Source: Nocardia aobensis NBRC 100429
GTDB lineage: Bacteria > Actinomycetota > Actinomycetes > Mycobacteriales > Mycobacteriaceae
DNA: 38,638 nucleotides
Direction: 5' to 3'
Assembly: GCF_000308375.1 (NCBI RefSeq)
Contig: NZ_BAFQ01000014.1
Coordinates: 1 to 38,638, forward strand
In this document: one piece after another, positions 1 through 7,450 of the stretch
Layout of the letters: every line of letters begins with the position of its first letter
Numbering within the stretch: the first letter of the stretch is position 1
The notes under the pieces: generated by a model
What the model was told of the DNA's origin: nothing
Databases searched by the model: none
The model's input: only the letters and a program-made list of their open reading frames with translations
Program-made: the position numbers and the translations under genes

Positions 1-317
1 GGATGCGATTGACCGAACCCGCCGCCGATCTGGCCGTCGCGGTCGCGATCACCGGCGCCGAACGCGATATCCCGCTGCGCGCGGGCATGGTGGTGCTGGG
101 CGAGGTCGGTCTCGCCGGGGAGGTCCGGCGTGTCACGGGGGTCGGGCGCAGATTGCGCGAAGCCGAGCGGCTAGGTTTCACGGAGGCGTTGGTACCGCCG
201 GGGACCGACCTGTCCGGCATCGGAATGAAGGTGCACGAGGTCGCGAGTGTTCGTGCGGCACTCGCCTCGAGTGGTTTGTCGAAGCGACGACGCGAGCGTG
301 TGGAGGCTGTGGAATGA
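1..317 (+). CDS. radA: DNA repair protein RadA, C-terminal end (partial)
   Basis: This is the last ~105 residues of the RadA/Sms recombination ATPase, which processes branched DNA intermediates during repair. The true start and the zinc finger, Walker A and KNRFG regions lie upstream of the window. What is visible is the Lon-protease-like C-terminal domain, with [12 protein letters not shown] and a tail that predicts a hallmark RadA ending ([16 protein letters not shown]). The stop overlaps the next start by 4 bases (ATGA at 314-317), so radA and disA are translationally coupled. The same radA-disA order is found in mycobacteria (Rv3585-Rv3586) and fits DisA acting with RadA in DNA integrity control. 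Confidence 0.93.
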   Translation, partial: MRLTEPAADLAVAVAITGAERDIPLRAGMVVLGEVGLAGEVRRVTGVGRRLREAERLGFTEALVPPGTDLSGIGMKVHEVASVRAALASSGLSKRRRERVEAVE

Positions 318-1528
318 TCCCGGGCCGTTGGGTGACCCACCTGCTCGGCCGTCCCGCGCCGCGCGGCAGGTTCATGAGCCCAGCGGATGTGCCGGTCGCG
401 GCGGATGCGGCGGAGGCGATGCCCGCGGCGGAGGCGGTCCGTGCCGACGACGATCCCGGTTTGAGCACCACCATCGCCCGGCTGGTGCCGGGCACCGAAC
501 TGCGCGACGGTATCGACCGGATTCTGCGCGCCCGCACCGGCGGGCTGATCGTGCTCGGCTACGACGAGGAGCTGGAACGAATCTGCGACGGCGGATTCGA
601 ACTCGATGTCGAATTCTCGCCGACCCGGCTGCGTGAGCTGTCGAAAATGGATGGCGCCGTGGTGCTTTCGACCGACGGCGCACGCATCCGCCGCGCCAAT
701 GTCCATCTGGTGCCCGACCCCGGCCTGCCGACCACCGAATCCGGCACCCGGCACAAGGCGGCCGAGCGCACCGCCGCGCAGACCGGCTATCCGGTGGTGT
801 CGGTGAGCCGCTCGACGGGCATCGTCACGGTCTATCTCAACGGGCACCGGCATCCGATACAGACCTCGGAGACCATCCTGTCGCGAGCCAATCAGGCGAT
901 GGCGACGCTGGAGCGCTACCGCTCCCGGCTGGACGAGACCACCCGGCAGCTGTCACTGGTGGAACTGAACGACTGCGCGACGGTGCGCGATGTGCTGGCG
1001 GTGGTGCACTGCCTGGAACTGGTCCGCCGCGTCGCGCGCGAAATCAGTTCCGACGTGGCCGAACTCGGCGTCGACGGCCGCCAGCTGGCGCTGCAACTGG
1101 CCGAACTCGTCGGCAACACCGAGGCCCTGCGCCGCCTGCTGGTCCGCGACTACATTCGCAGTGAACCGGTCGACGACGCGATGGTCGACCGCACCCTGGC
1201 CGCCCTCGACGGGCTGCTCGAGGTGGATCTGCTCGAACTCACCAATCTCGCCCCGGCCCTGGGTTTTCCGGCGACGTTCGAAGCTCTCGACACCGCCGTG
1301 GGCCCGCGCGGATACCGGGTGCTCGCCGAGATCCCGCGGGTGCCGCTGCGCCGCGCCGAACCCGTGATCGCCGCCTTCGGCTCGCTGTCGGGCCTGGTAT
1401 CGGCGAGTGCGTCGGAGATCGAGGGCGTCGACGGCATCGATGCGCATCTGGCCCGCCAGATCCGCGAGGGCCTGTCCCGGCTGTCGGAGTCCGGTGCGGT
1501 CCGATCGACGGAATCCGGCACCGTCTGA
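314..1528 (+). CDS. disA: DNA integrity scanning diadenylate cyclase DisA
   Basis: Makes the second messenger c-di-AMP from two ATP and senses branched DNA. The DAC domain spans roughly residues 50-190 and carries both active-site motifs: DGA at 113-115 and the RHR-type motif, here RHK, at 146-148 within [10 protein letters not shown] linker helix region follows, and the C-terminal ~60 residues are the helix-hairpin-helix DNA-binding domain ([21 protein letters not shown]). At 404 residues it is about 45 longer than the usual ~357. The extra part is an Ala/Pro-rich N-terminus, so the true start may be an internal ATG (for example 374 or 419). The ATG at 314 overlaps the radA stop, which favours it. 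The stop lies inside a 26-bp perfect tandem duplication. Confidence 0.95.
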   Translation: MIPGRWVTHLLGRPAPRGRFMSPADVPVAADAAEAMPAAEAVRADDDPGLSTTIARLVPGTELRDGIDRILRARTGGLIVLGYDEELERICDGGFELDVEFSPTRLRELSKMDGAVVLSTDGARIRRANVHLVPDPGLPTTESGTRHKAAERTAAQTGYPVVSVSRSTGIVTVYLNGHRHPIQTSETILSRANQAMATLERYRSRLDETTRQLSLVELNDCATVRDVLAVVHCLELVRRVAREISSDVAELGVDGRQLALQLAELVGNTEALRRLLVRDYIRSEPVDDAMVDRTLAALDGLLEVDLLELTNLAPALGFPATFEALDTAVGPRGYRVLAEIPRVPLRRAEPVIAAFGSLSGLVSASASEIEGVDGIDAHLARQIREGLSRLSESGAVRSTESGTV

Positions 1529-1558
1529 ACCGGACGGAATCCGGCACCGTCTGAACCG
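1507..1558. repeat. 26-bp perfect tandem duplication over the disA stop codon
   Basis: Two identical 26-base units, 1507-1532 and 1533-1558, sit head to tail. Each starts GACGGAATCCGG and ends CTGAACCG. The first copy contains the last codons and TGA of disA (1526-1528). The second is untranslated. It looks like a recent slippage duplication and leaves the protein unchanged. Confidence 0.9.
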
Positions 1559-1588
1559 GTTCGGGCGCGGCCGGATTCGAGCCTCGTG

Positions 1589-2242
1589 TCAGGCGATGTT
1601 GAAGGTCTCCGGTGCGCTGCGCACGGAACCGAACTGCGCCACCACCGCGTATCCGCCGGCCGGCACCGGAACGCGATCGCCCGCACAACCCGGCTGCGAC
1701 GTGGTACCCGACCAGGTGAGGGTGAACGCCGCCTGCTGGCCGCCGTTGAGCGTGCGCACATCGGCCGGACCGCCCTGATCGCAGTCGGTGTTCGACCACA
1801 GCTTGCGCTGGCCGTCCAGCGACTGCACCCACACCTGCTGCAGCCCCGAACCCATATCCCGGCTGCAGGCCGCGGTCGAGATGTTGGTCAGCACGATGGT
1901 GATCACCGGCTGATCACCGGCCTTGTAGGTCGGCTGGCCGACGGTCACCTTCACCGCCAGCGACTGATCCGGACACGGGGCCGGGACGCCGCTGGCCGTC
2001 GAATTGACGGTGCCCGAGGCCGGAACCTTCGAACCGCTGGGATCGGCGGTGGTGGACCCGGCCGCCTTGGCGGAGGTGGAGGTCGCCGCCGCGGCCTTGG
2101 GGTCCTTGTCGCCCCCGCCGCTGCGCAGCAACATCAACGCCAGCCAGATGACCAGAGCGAGCGCGACGATCAGCGCGCCGATGGCGAGCAGGCGGCGACG
2201 CCAGTAGATCTCCGGCGGCAGCGGTCCATTCGGTTCCAGCAC
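1589..2242 (-). CDS. Membrane-anchored conserved protein (Rv3587c-like)
   Basis: A 217-residue protein with a short cytoplasmic N-terminus (EIYWRRR), one membrane helix at about residues 17-39, a low-complexity Ala/Thr/Ser linker (45-85) and an extracytoplasmic beta-rich domain with several cysteines (around APCPDQ, AACSRD, NTDCDQG, QPGCAGD), which suggests disulfides. No enzymatic motif is visible. Its position between disA and a beta-carbonic anhydrase is the position of Rv3587c in M. tuberculosis, so it is probably the orthologue. The function is not known to me. An envelope-facing binding or structural role is only an inference from topology. It converges with disA. Confidence 0.85.
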   Translation of the reverse strand: MLEPNGPLPPEIYWRRRLLAIGALIVALALVIWLALMLLRSGGGDKDPKAAAATSTSAKAAGSTTADPSGSKVPASGTVNSTASGVPAPCPDQSLAVKVTVGQPTYKAGDQPVITIVLTNISTAACSRDMGSGLQQVWVQSLDGQRKLWSNTDCDQGGPADVRTLNGGQQAAFTLTWSGTTSQPGCAGDRVPVPAGGYAVVAQFGSVRSAPETFNIA

Positions 2243-2390
2243 GGCAACAACGGTAAGGGCACGATCGTGCCGTTCCGCTCAGGTACGCGGCGTGTCGGCG
2301 CCGAAATGGCGGTGACGCCGGGTACATTTTCGCACCGTCTTCCGCGACGGCGCCGTCACCCGGCGGTCACCGTGTGAGAACCGTTGTGGT

Positions 2391-3014
2391 TCAGACCGTT
2401 TCGCCGATATCGCCGATCACCTTGTGCAGCAGCGCGCGGCCGTCGGCAAGCTTGTAGTTCACACAGGCGATGGCGCACTGCCCGCTCGCGACCCGATCGG
2501 ACACGATCTTCGAGCGATCGGTGAGCAAGCGCGCGGTCTCCTGCACATGGCGGGCCTCGAGTTCGTCGACCTCGGTGAGTCCGTCGCGGCGGCCGGTCAG
2601 GATGGACGGCGTCACGCGCTCGACCACGCTGCGGATGAATCCGCCGGGCACGTTGCCGTCGTCGAGTGCGTCGATGGTCGCGCGGACCGCGCCGCAACTG
2701 TCGTGCCCGAGGACGACGATCAGCGGCACGTTGAGGATTTCGACGCCGTATTCGATCGAACCCAGCACCGACTCGTCGACGACGTGGCCGGCGGTCCGAA
2801 CCACGAACATATCGCCGAGGCCCTGGTCGAAGATGATCTCGGCGGCGACCCGGGAGTCGCCGCACCCGAACAGGATGGCCCGGGGCTGCTGCCCGCCGAC
2901 GAGTTTGGCGCGGTCGGCGGCGCCCTGGCTGGGGTGCTGCAGTGTGCCGTTGACGAACCTGTCGTTACCCTCGCGGAGAGACTTCCAGGCACTGATCGGG
3001 TTGGTATGAGGCAT
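2391..3014 (-). CDS. canB: Beta-class carbonic anhydrase
   Basis: Zinc enzyme that interconverts CO2 and bicarbonate. The beta-class signature is complete: Cys51-x-Asp53-Ser-Arg55 (FGCGDSR) and His104-x2-Cys107 (GHDSCGA), giving the Cys2His zinc site and the Asp/Arg dyad. The length is 207 residues from ATG 3014 (MPHTNPISAW). The frame is open further upstream to 3086, but the residues there do not look like the family and the family normally starts at this Met. It is divergent from mutY across a gap of ~100 bp. Mycobacterial synteny (Rv3588c) supports the assignment. Confidence 0.93.
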   Translation of the reverse strand: MPHTNPISAWKSLREGNDRFVNGTLQHPSQGAADRAKLVGGQQPRAILFGCGDSRVAAEIIFDQGLGDMFVVRTAGHVVDESVLGSIEYGVEILNVPLIVVLGHDSCGAVRATIDALDDGNVPGGFIRSVVERVTPSILTGRRDGLTEVDELEARHVQETARLLTDRSKIVSDRVASGQCAIACVNYKLADGRALLHKVIGDIGETV

Positions 3015-3112
3015 GCGTCCCATTTTCCATGGCTTGAGGGCTACCGGCGAGTCCGTTCGGCTACACATGGGCAAATTTCGGATCACCGGCGGGCTCGCGC
3101 GGCGGTGATGTC

Positions 3113-4033
3113 GTGAGCTCGAAGACGGCGACCGAGGCCACCCGCGACCCGGCCGCGGGCGTGGACAGCGACGTCCTGATCGACTGGTACGAGCAGTCGG
3201 CCCGGGACCTGCCGTGGCGGCGCCCCGGAGTGAGCGCCTGGCAGATCCTGATGAGCGAGATCATGCTGCAGCAGACGCCCGTGGTGCGGGTGGAGCCGAT
3301 CTGGCGGGAATGGGTGCGGCGCTGGCCGGTGCCCTCGGCCATGGCCGCCGCCTCGCCCGGCGAGGTGCTGCGCGCGTGGGGCAAGCTCGGCTATCCGCGT
3401 CGCGCCCTGCGGTTGCACGAATGCGCGCGGGTGCTCGCCGCCGAATACGGCGACGTGGTGCCCGACGATGTCGAGGTGCTGCTCACCCTCCCCGGCATCG
3501 GCGCCTATACGGCTCGGGCGGTGGCCTGCTTCGCCTACGGGCAGCGAGTTCCGGTGGTGGACACCAACGTTCGCCGTGTGGTTGCCCGGGCGGTGCACGG
3601 CCGGGCCGAGGCCGGGAACCCGCGCACCCGCGATCTGGCCGAAACCGAGGCCCTGCTGCCGGTCCGGATCGACCGGGCGGCGGTCTTCTCCGCGGCGTTG
3701 ATGGAACTGGGAGCCACCGTCTGCACCGCGCGCAATCCCGACTGCGAGCGCTGTCCGCTGCCGCGCTGCACGTGGGTCACCTCCGGTCGCCCGGCCTCGG
3801 ACGTGGTGCGTCGCACCCAGAAGTACGACGGCACGGACCGGCAGGCTCGCGGCCGCCTCCTCGACGTGCTGCGCGCGGCGACCGGACCGGTCGAACGAGT
3901 GGCTCTCGACCTGGCCTGGACCCGCGATCCGGGCCAGCGCGATCGGGCCCTGGATTCCCTGCTCGTCGACGGCTTGATCGAGCAGACCGCCGACGGGCTG
4001 TTCGCGCTCGCCGGTGAGAGCGGCGCGAACTGA
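3113..4033 (+). CDS. mutY: A/G-specific adenine glycosylase MutY
   Basis: Removes adenine mispaired with 8-oxoguanine. Visible family residues are the catalytic Glu49 in MSEIMLQQT, the helix-hairpin-helix LPGIGAYTA (126-134), Asp150 in VVDTNV, and the 4Fe-4S cluster cysteines at 204, 211, 214 and 219. The start is GTG at 3113. The 306-residue length lacks most of the NUDIX-like C-terminal domain of E. coli MutY (about 350). Short forms like this are usual in mycobacteria, so I do not read it as truncation. It is divergent from the carbonic anhydrase gene. Confidence 0.95.
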   Translation: MSSKTATEATRDPAAGVDSDVLIDWYEQSARDLPWRRPGVSAWQILMSEIMLQQTPVVRVEPIWREWVRRWPVPSAMAAASPGEVLRAWGKLGYPRRALRLHECARVLAAEYGDVVPDDVEVLLTLPGIGAYTARAVACFAYGQRVPVVDTNVRRVVARAVHGRAEAGNPRTRDLAETEALLPVRIDRAAVFSAALMELGATVCTARNPDCERCPLPRCTWVTSGRPASDVVRRTQKYDGTDRQARGRLLDVLRAATGPVERVALDLAWTRDPGQRDRALDSLLVDGLIEQTADGLFALAGESGAN

Positions 4034-4091
4034 GACGCGGGCGGATCGGCCCGAGCGTTCCCAGCATCGGCGGGAACTTACAGTTCGGCCG

Positions 4092-4469
4092 ATGAAACTT
4101 CTGCTCGACCGACCCTTCGTCCTCGCCTGGATGTACGCGCTCGCCTCGGCAGTGTTGGGCCCGTTCATCTTTCTGGGCGGCTACTCGTTCTTCACGCAGG
4201 GAGTCGGTGATTACTGCGACCCGGTGCACGGTGACGCTGCCGCCCGGGACGCGGCGTTCCGCGCCGCGCAGACGTTCCAGATCACCGGCGCCGCTGTGAT
4301 GCTGGCCCTCGGAGTTCTCGTGCTGATCCGCCTGTGGTCCCGTCGACACGACATCAACCGCAATCTCGTCGTCGTCGCGAGCGGCCTCGGGGTCGTGCCC
4401 ATGATGGGCGGCTTCGTCCTGGTCATTCTGCTGTCCGGGCCGGGCGGGCAGTCCTGCTGGCCGAGCTGA
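4092..4469 (+). CDS. Small integral membrane protein, unknown function
   Basis: A 125-residue protein starting MKLLLDRPFV, with about three hydrophobic segments (roughly residues 8-30, 57-76 and 86-108) and a Cys-containing C-terminus (GGQSCWPS). The frame is open upstream to 4014, but that part overlaps mutY and is Arg-rich, so ATG 4092 is preferred. I do not recognise a family. Codon use is normal for the region (high GC at third positions). It follows mutY by 58 bp and may be co-transcribed. Confidence 0.65.
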   Translation: MKLLLDRPFVLAWMYALASAVLGPFIFLGGYSFFTQGVGDYCDPVHGDAAARDAAFRAAQTFQITGAAVMLALGVLVLIRLWSRRHDINRNLVVVASGLGVVPMMGGFVLVILLSGPGGQSCWPS

Positions 4470-4503
4470 CCCGAGACGGGCGGCCGATGACGACCGCTGG
4501 ATC

Positions 4504-5505
4504 TCACCCGCGGACCGGCAGCTGCACGTCCTCCGCTCGGCCGCGTAGCGAATCCGGGTCGTTCGAGGCGTCGATCCGCGGAGCCGGATCCGACACGCCG
4601 CCCACTCGTGACTCGGCAGTGCCCGGCGTCCGCAGGGCCGTGCGCCGGCGGGCCCGCAGGATCGGGCGGCCGATGAACCGGCAGACCAGGTAGATCACGA
4701 ACGAGATGGTCGTGATGAAGGTCGAGACCGGGACGCCGGGGGCCAGCGACAGCAGAATTCCGCCGACCGCGGCGATTTCGGCGAACAGCACCGACAGCAG
4801 TGTCGCCCGTAGCGGGCTCGCGGTGAGCTGAGCGGCGGCCGCGGCGGGGGTGATCAGCAGCGACAACACCAGCAGGGCGCCGACGATCTGCACCCCGAAG
4901 GCGGCGGTCACGCCGAGCAGCACCGCGAACACCACCGAGAGCGCGCGCACCGGAACCCCGCGCGCCACGGCCACTTCCGGGTCGGTGCTGGCGAAAAGCA
5001 AGGGGCGATAGATGAACGCGAGCACCGCCAGCACGCCGATGGTGCACAGCGCGAGCGAGGTGAGTCCGGTGCCGCCGACACTGACCACCTGTCCGGTGAG
5101 CAGGGAGAATTTCGATCCGGCGCGACTGGGCCCCAGCCAGAGGAACAGCACCGACAGGCCGAGCCCGAACGACATCACCACCGCGATCACCGAATCACGT
5201 TCGCGCGCCTTGGAACCCAGCAGCCCGAACATGACGGCCGCGATCACCGAACCCGCGATCGCCCCGGCGCCCACGCCGATGCCGACCAGCAGCGCCGCCG
5301 CCGCACCGGTGAGCGACAGTTCGCTGGTGCCGTGCACGGCGAACGACATCTGCCGGTTCACGATGAGCGGTCCGATCACGCCGGCGAGCAGTCCCAGCAG
5401 GGCGGCCGCGAGCACGGCCTGCTGCACGAAGTCGTAGGACAGCAGGTCGGCGGTGGTGTGCAGATCCAGCATCTTGGTGAGGACATCGGAAAGTTTGTCG
5501 TTCAT
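4504..5505 (-). CDS. znuB: Zinc/manganese-type ABC transporter permease
   Basis: The membrane channel of a metal-ion ABC importer (ZnuB/MntB, ABC-3 family). It has about eight hydrophobic segments. The stretches FAVHGTSELSLTGAAAALL and ALLVLSLLITPAAAA are typical of the family. At 333 residues it is longer than the usual ~280-290. The excess is a charged, probably disordered C-terminal tail of ~55 residues (from RRRTALRTPG). The start overlaps the stop of the ATPase gene by 4 bases, so subunits are translated in a coupled way. The metal is inferred as zinc from the Zur-like box in front of the operon. Confidence 0.92.
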   Translation of the reverse strand: MNDKLSDVLTKMLDLHTTADLLSYDFVQQAVLAAALLGLLAGVIGPLIVNRQMSFAVHGTSELSLTGAAAALLVGIGVGAGAIAGSVIAAVMFGLLGSKARERDSVIAVVMSFGLGLSVLFLWLGPSRAGSKFSLLTGQVVSVGGTGLTSLALCTIGVLAVLAFIYRPLLFASTDPEVAVARGVPVRALSVVFAVLLGVTAAFGVQIVGALLVLSLLITPAAAAAQLTASPLRATLLSVLFAEIAAVGGILLSLAPGVPVSTFITTISFVIYLVCRFIGRPILRARRRTALRTPGTAESRVGGVSDPAPRIDASNDPDSLRGRAEDVQLPVRG

Positions 5506-6374
5506 TCGCCGGCTCCCTCGGTGTGGTGCGTGCCCAGCGCATCGATCTCGTCACCGGTGCCGACGACCACCAGCCGGCCGCGCACGCGCAGTACGTCGAC
5601 CTCGGTGCCGTAGAGCTCCGACAGCACCTCCGAGGTCATCACCTCGTCCGGGGTGCCGATCCGGAACTTGCCCTCCACCAGATACAGCACCCGATCCACC
5701 AGCGGCAGAATCGGATTGATCTCGTGCGTCACGAACAGCACCGCGGTGTCGTGGGTGCGGCGGCGGCGATCGATGAGTTCGGACACCAGCCGCTGATTCG
5801 CCAGATCCAGGCTCAGCAGCGGTTCATCGCACAGCAGCACGCGCGGATCACCGGCCAGCGCCTGCGCCACCCGCAGCCGCTGCTGTTCCCCGCCGGACAG
5901 CGATTCCAGCGGCGCGTTCGCGAAATGTTCGGCACCGACCTGTGCGAGGGCGTCGGCGACGCGGCGGCGGCGTTCGCCCCGGCCGCGCCAGCCCAGGCCC
6001 CAGCGATGCCCGTCCACGCCCAGCCCGACGAGATCGACGCCGCGCAACTGCACGCCGGCGTCGATCGTCTTCTGTTGCGGCACATAACCGATCCTCGGAT
6101 TCCCCAGCCGCGCGGGCGCCCCACTCACCTCGACCGTGCCCGCACTGGGCGCGAGCTGTCCCAGCAGCATCCGCAGCAGCGAGGTCTTACCGGATCCGTT
6201 GGGCCCCAGCACCGCGACGAATTCGCCGGGCGCGATATCGAGATCGAGGCCCTGCCAGAGTGTGCGCGGCCCGAACGCCAGGCTCGCTCCCCGCAGCGAT
6301 ACCGCGGGGGCGGCGATATGCGATGCCTTCGCCGGGGCCTGCTCGGGCGCCTCGGTTCGGGTGTGCCCCGTCAT
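5502..6374 (-). CDS. znuC: Zinc/manganese-type ABC transporter ATPase
   Basis: The ATP-hydrolysing subunit of the importer. Walker A GPNGSGKTS (57-65), signature LSGGEQQR, Walker B VLLCDEP and the switch His in FVTHE are all present. The start at ATG 6374 (MTGHTRTEAP) gives 290 residues. The reading frame is open further upstream, but that part overlaps the binding-protein gene in another frame and is not real. The order binding protein-ATPase-permease, 11 bp after the binding-protein stop and overlapping the permease, marks a single operon. The ~22-residue N-terminal tail before the ABC core is unusual but low complexity. Confidence 0.93.
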   Translation of the reverse strand: MTGHTRTEAPEQAPAKASHIAAPAVSLRGASLAFGPRTLWQGLDLDIAPGEFVAVLGPNGSGKTSLLRMLLGQLAPSAGTVEVSGAPARLGNPRIGYVPQQKTIDAGVQLRGVDLVGLGVDGHRWGLGWRGRGERRRRVADALAQVGAEHFANAPLESLSGGEQQRLRVAQALAGDPRVLLCDEPLLSLDLANQRLVSELIDRRRRTHDTAVLFVTHEINPILPLVDRVLYLVEGKFRIGTPDEVMTSEVLSELYGTEVDVLRVRGRLVVVGTGDEIDALGTHHTEGAGE

Positions 6375-6385
6375 CACTGTCTCCC

Positions 6386-7270
6386 TCAGCCGAGCGCGCC
6401 GGCCAGCGCCGTCGCGTTGCCGGTCTGCCACGTCACGAAATCGGTGTTCGCCGGGAGGGTTTCGGTGACCTCGACGATCGGCACGCCCGCGGATTTCGCG
6501 GTCGCGGCGACGTCCTTCGTGGTCTTGTCCTCGGTCTGGATGTTGTAGACCAGCGCTCGAACCTGCTTGCCGGTCAACAGGTCTCGTACCGCCGCCAGAT
6601 CCCCCGGGGACGGATCGGTGCCCTGTTCGATCGCTTCCTCGAAGGGATGCGGGGTGCGGTCGTCGGTATCGGCGGCGGCGAGCAGGTAGTGTGCGAGCGG
6701 CTCGGTCTGCAGCACCGGCGACTTCGGATGCGCGGCAGCAATTTTCGCGGTGATCGCGGTGACGCCCGCCAGCTGCCCGCGCAGCGCCGCGGCGCGGTCG
6801 GCGAACGCCTGCCGGTGCCCGGGATCGATGCGGCCGAGTTCGTCGGCGATCCGCCCGGCCACCGCGTCGACCGTCTTCATGTCGTACCAGACGTGTTCGT
6901 TCTCGTCGTTCGGCGCCGAACGCAGGTCGAAGGCGGCGATGCTGGGTTTGCCACGGCCCGCGGCCGCCTTCTCGGCGAACTCGTCGTAGTGCCCGCCGTT
7001 GTAGACGACCAGCGCGGCGTCGCGGATCGCGGCGGCATCGGTCGGGCTGGTCTCGTAGGAGTGCGGGTCCACGTTCGGGCTGTCGATGATCGACTTCACC
7101 TCGACATCGGGACCGCCGACCGCGGCCGCGACGCTGCCCCACACGTCGGTGGAGGCGACGATCTTCGGCTTCCCCGAATCCGCGGAGGTTCCCGAGCAGG
7201 CGGCCAGCGTGACCGCGGTGGTGATTCCCAGCGTGACGACAGCGATTCGAGCGGCGAAACTTCTGATCAC
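6386..7270 (-). CDS. znuA: Metal-binding lipoprotein (ZnuA-like solute-binding protein)
   Basis: Captures zinc or manganese outside the membrane and delivers it to the permease. GTG 7270 is chosen as start because AGGAGT lies 6 bases upstream. An ATG at 7288 is also in frame. A signal sequence ends in a lipobox VTLAAC, giving lipidated Cys25. Likely metal ligands are His70 (VDPHSYE) and His126 (NEHVWYD), as in cluster A-I proteins. The His-rich loop of many ZnuA proteins is absent, so manganese cannot be excluded from the protein alone. It is first in the znuACB operon. Confidence 0.9.
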   Translation of the reverse strand: MIRSFAARIAVVTLGITTAVTLAACSGTSADSGKPKIVASTDVWGSVAAAVGGPDVEVKSIIDSPNVDPHSYETSPTDAAAIRDAALVVYNGGHYDEFAEKAAAGRGKPSIAAFDLRSAPNDENEHVWYDMKTVDAVAGRIADELGRIDPGHRQAFADRAAALRGQLAGVTAITAKIAAAHPKSPVLQTEPLAHYLLAAADTDDRTPHPFEEAIEQGTDPSPGDLAAVRDLLTGKQVRALVYNIQTEDKTTKDVAATAKSAGVPIVEVTETLPANTDFVTWQTGNATALAGALG

Positions 7271-7299
7271 GCGGGTACTCCTGCACACGAGCTCTTAAC

Positions 7300-7312
7300 G
7301 GAAACGATTTCC
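7300..7312. promoter_or_regulatory. Zur-like operator upstream of znuA
   Basis: The palindrome GGAAACGATTTCC (GGAAA-CGA-TTTCC) is in an AT-rich patch (TTAAC before, ATTTAAAT after) in the znuA promoter region, 30 bases upstream of the chosen start. Actinobacterial Zur boxes share the GAAA-N-TTTC core, so zinc-dependent repression of the importer is likely. The assignment to Zur rather than another Fur-family regulator is inference. Confidence 0.65.
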
Positions 7313-7385
7313 ATTTAAATGTAGCGTATGTGTCCAGCCCGGACCCCATCGATCGGACCGACCGGGATGTGAACCGCACCACGAA

Positions 7386-7426
7386 CAGGGCCCGCGAGCG
7401 CTCGATCCGAGCGACCGCGGGCCCTG
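7386..7426 (-). terminator. Strong hairpin terminator of the trehalose-phosphatase/GH15 gene
   Basis: Two stacked perfect stems: CAGGGCCCGCG (7386-7396) with CGCGGGCCCTG (7416-7426), and CGCTCG (7399-7404) with CGAGCG (7408-7413), closing on a 3-base loop. It lies 25 bp past the stop of the fusion gene. There is no clear U-tract on either strand. The 138 bp between znuA and this gene hold nothing else recognisable. Confidence 0.75.
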
Positions 7427-7450
7427 GAACGGGTATCCGGCGAGCTGGAG

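Noticed and set aside
2258..2271. Perfect 14-bp palindrome GGCACGATCGTGCC
   Set aside because: It lies just upstream of the anchored membrane protein gene and could be an operator, but there is no second copy and no known match, so it is not called.
6375..7382. Upstream extension of the znuC frame
   Set aside because: It is Arg-rich nonsense overlapping znuA in another frame; znuC similarity starts just after ATG 6374.
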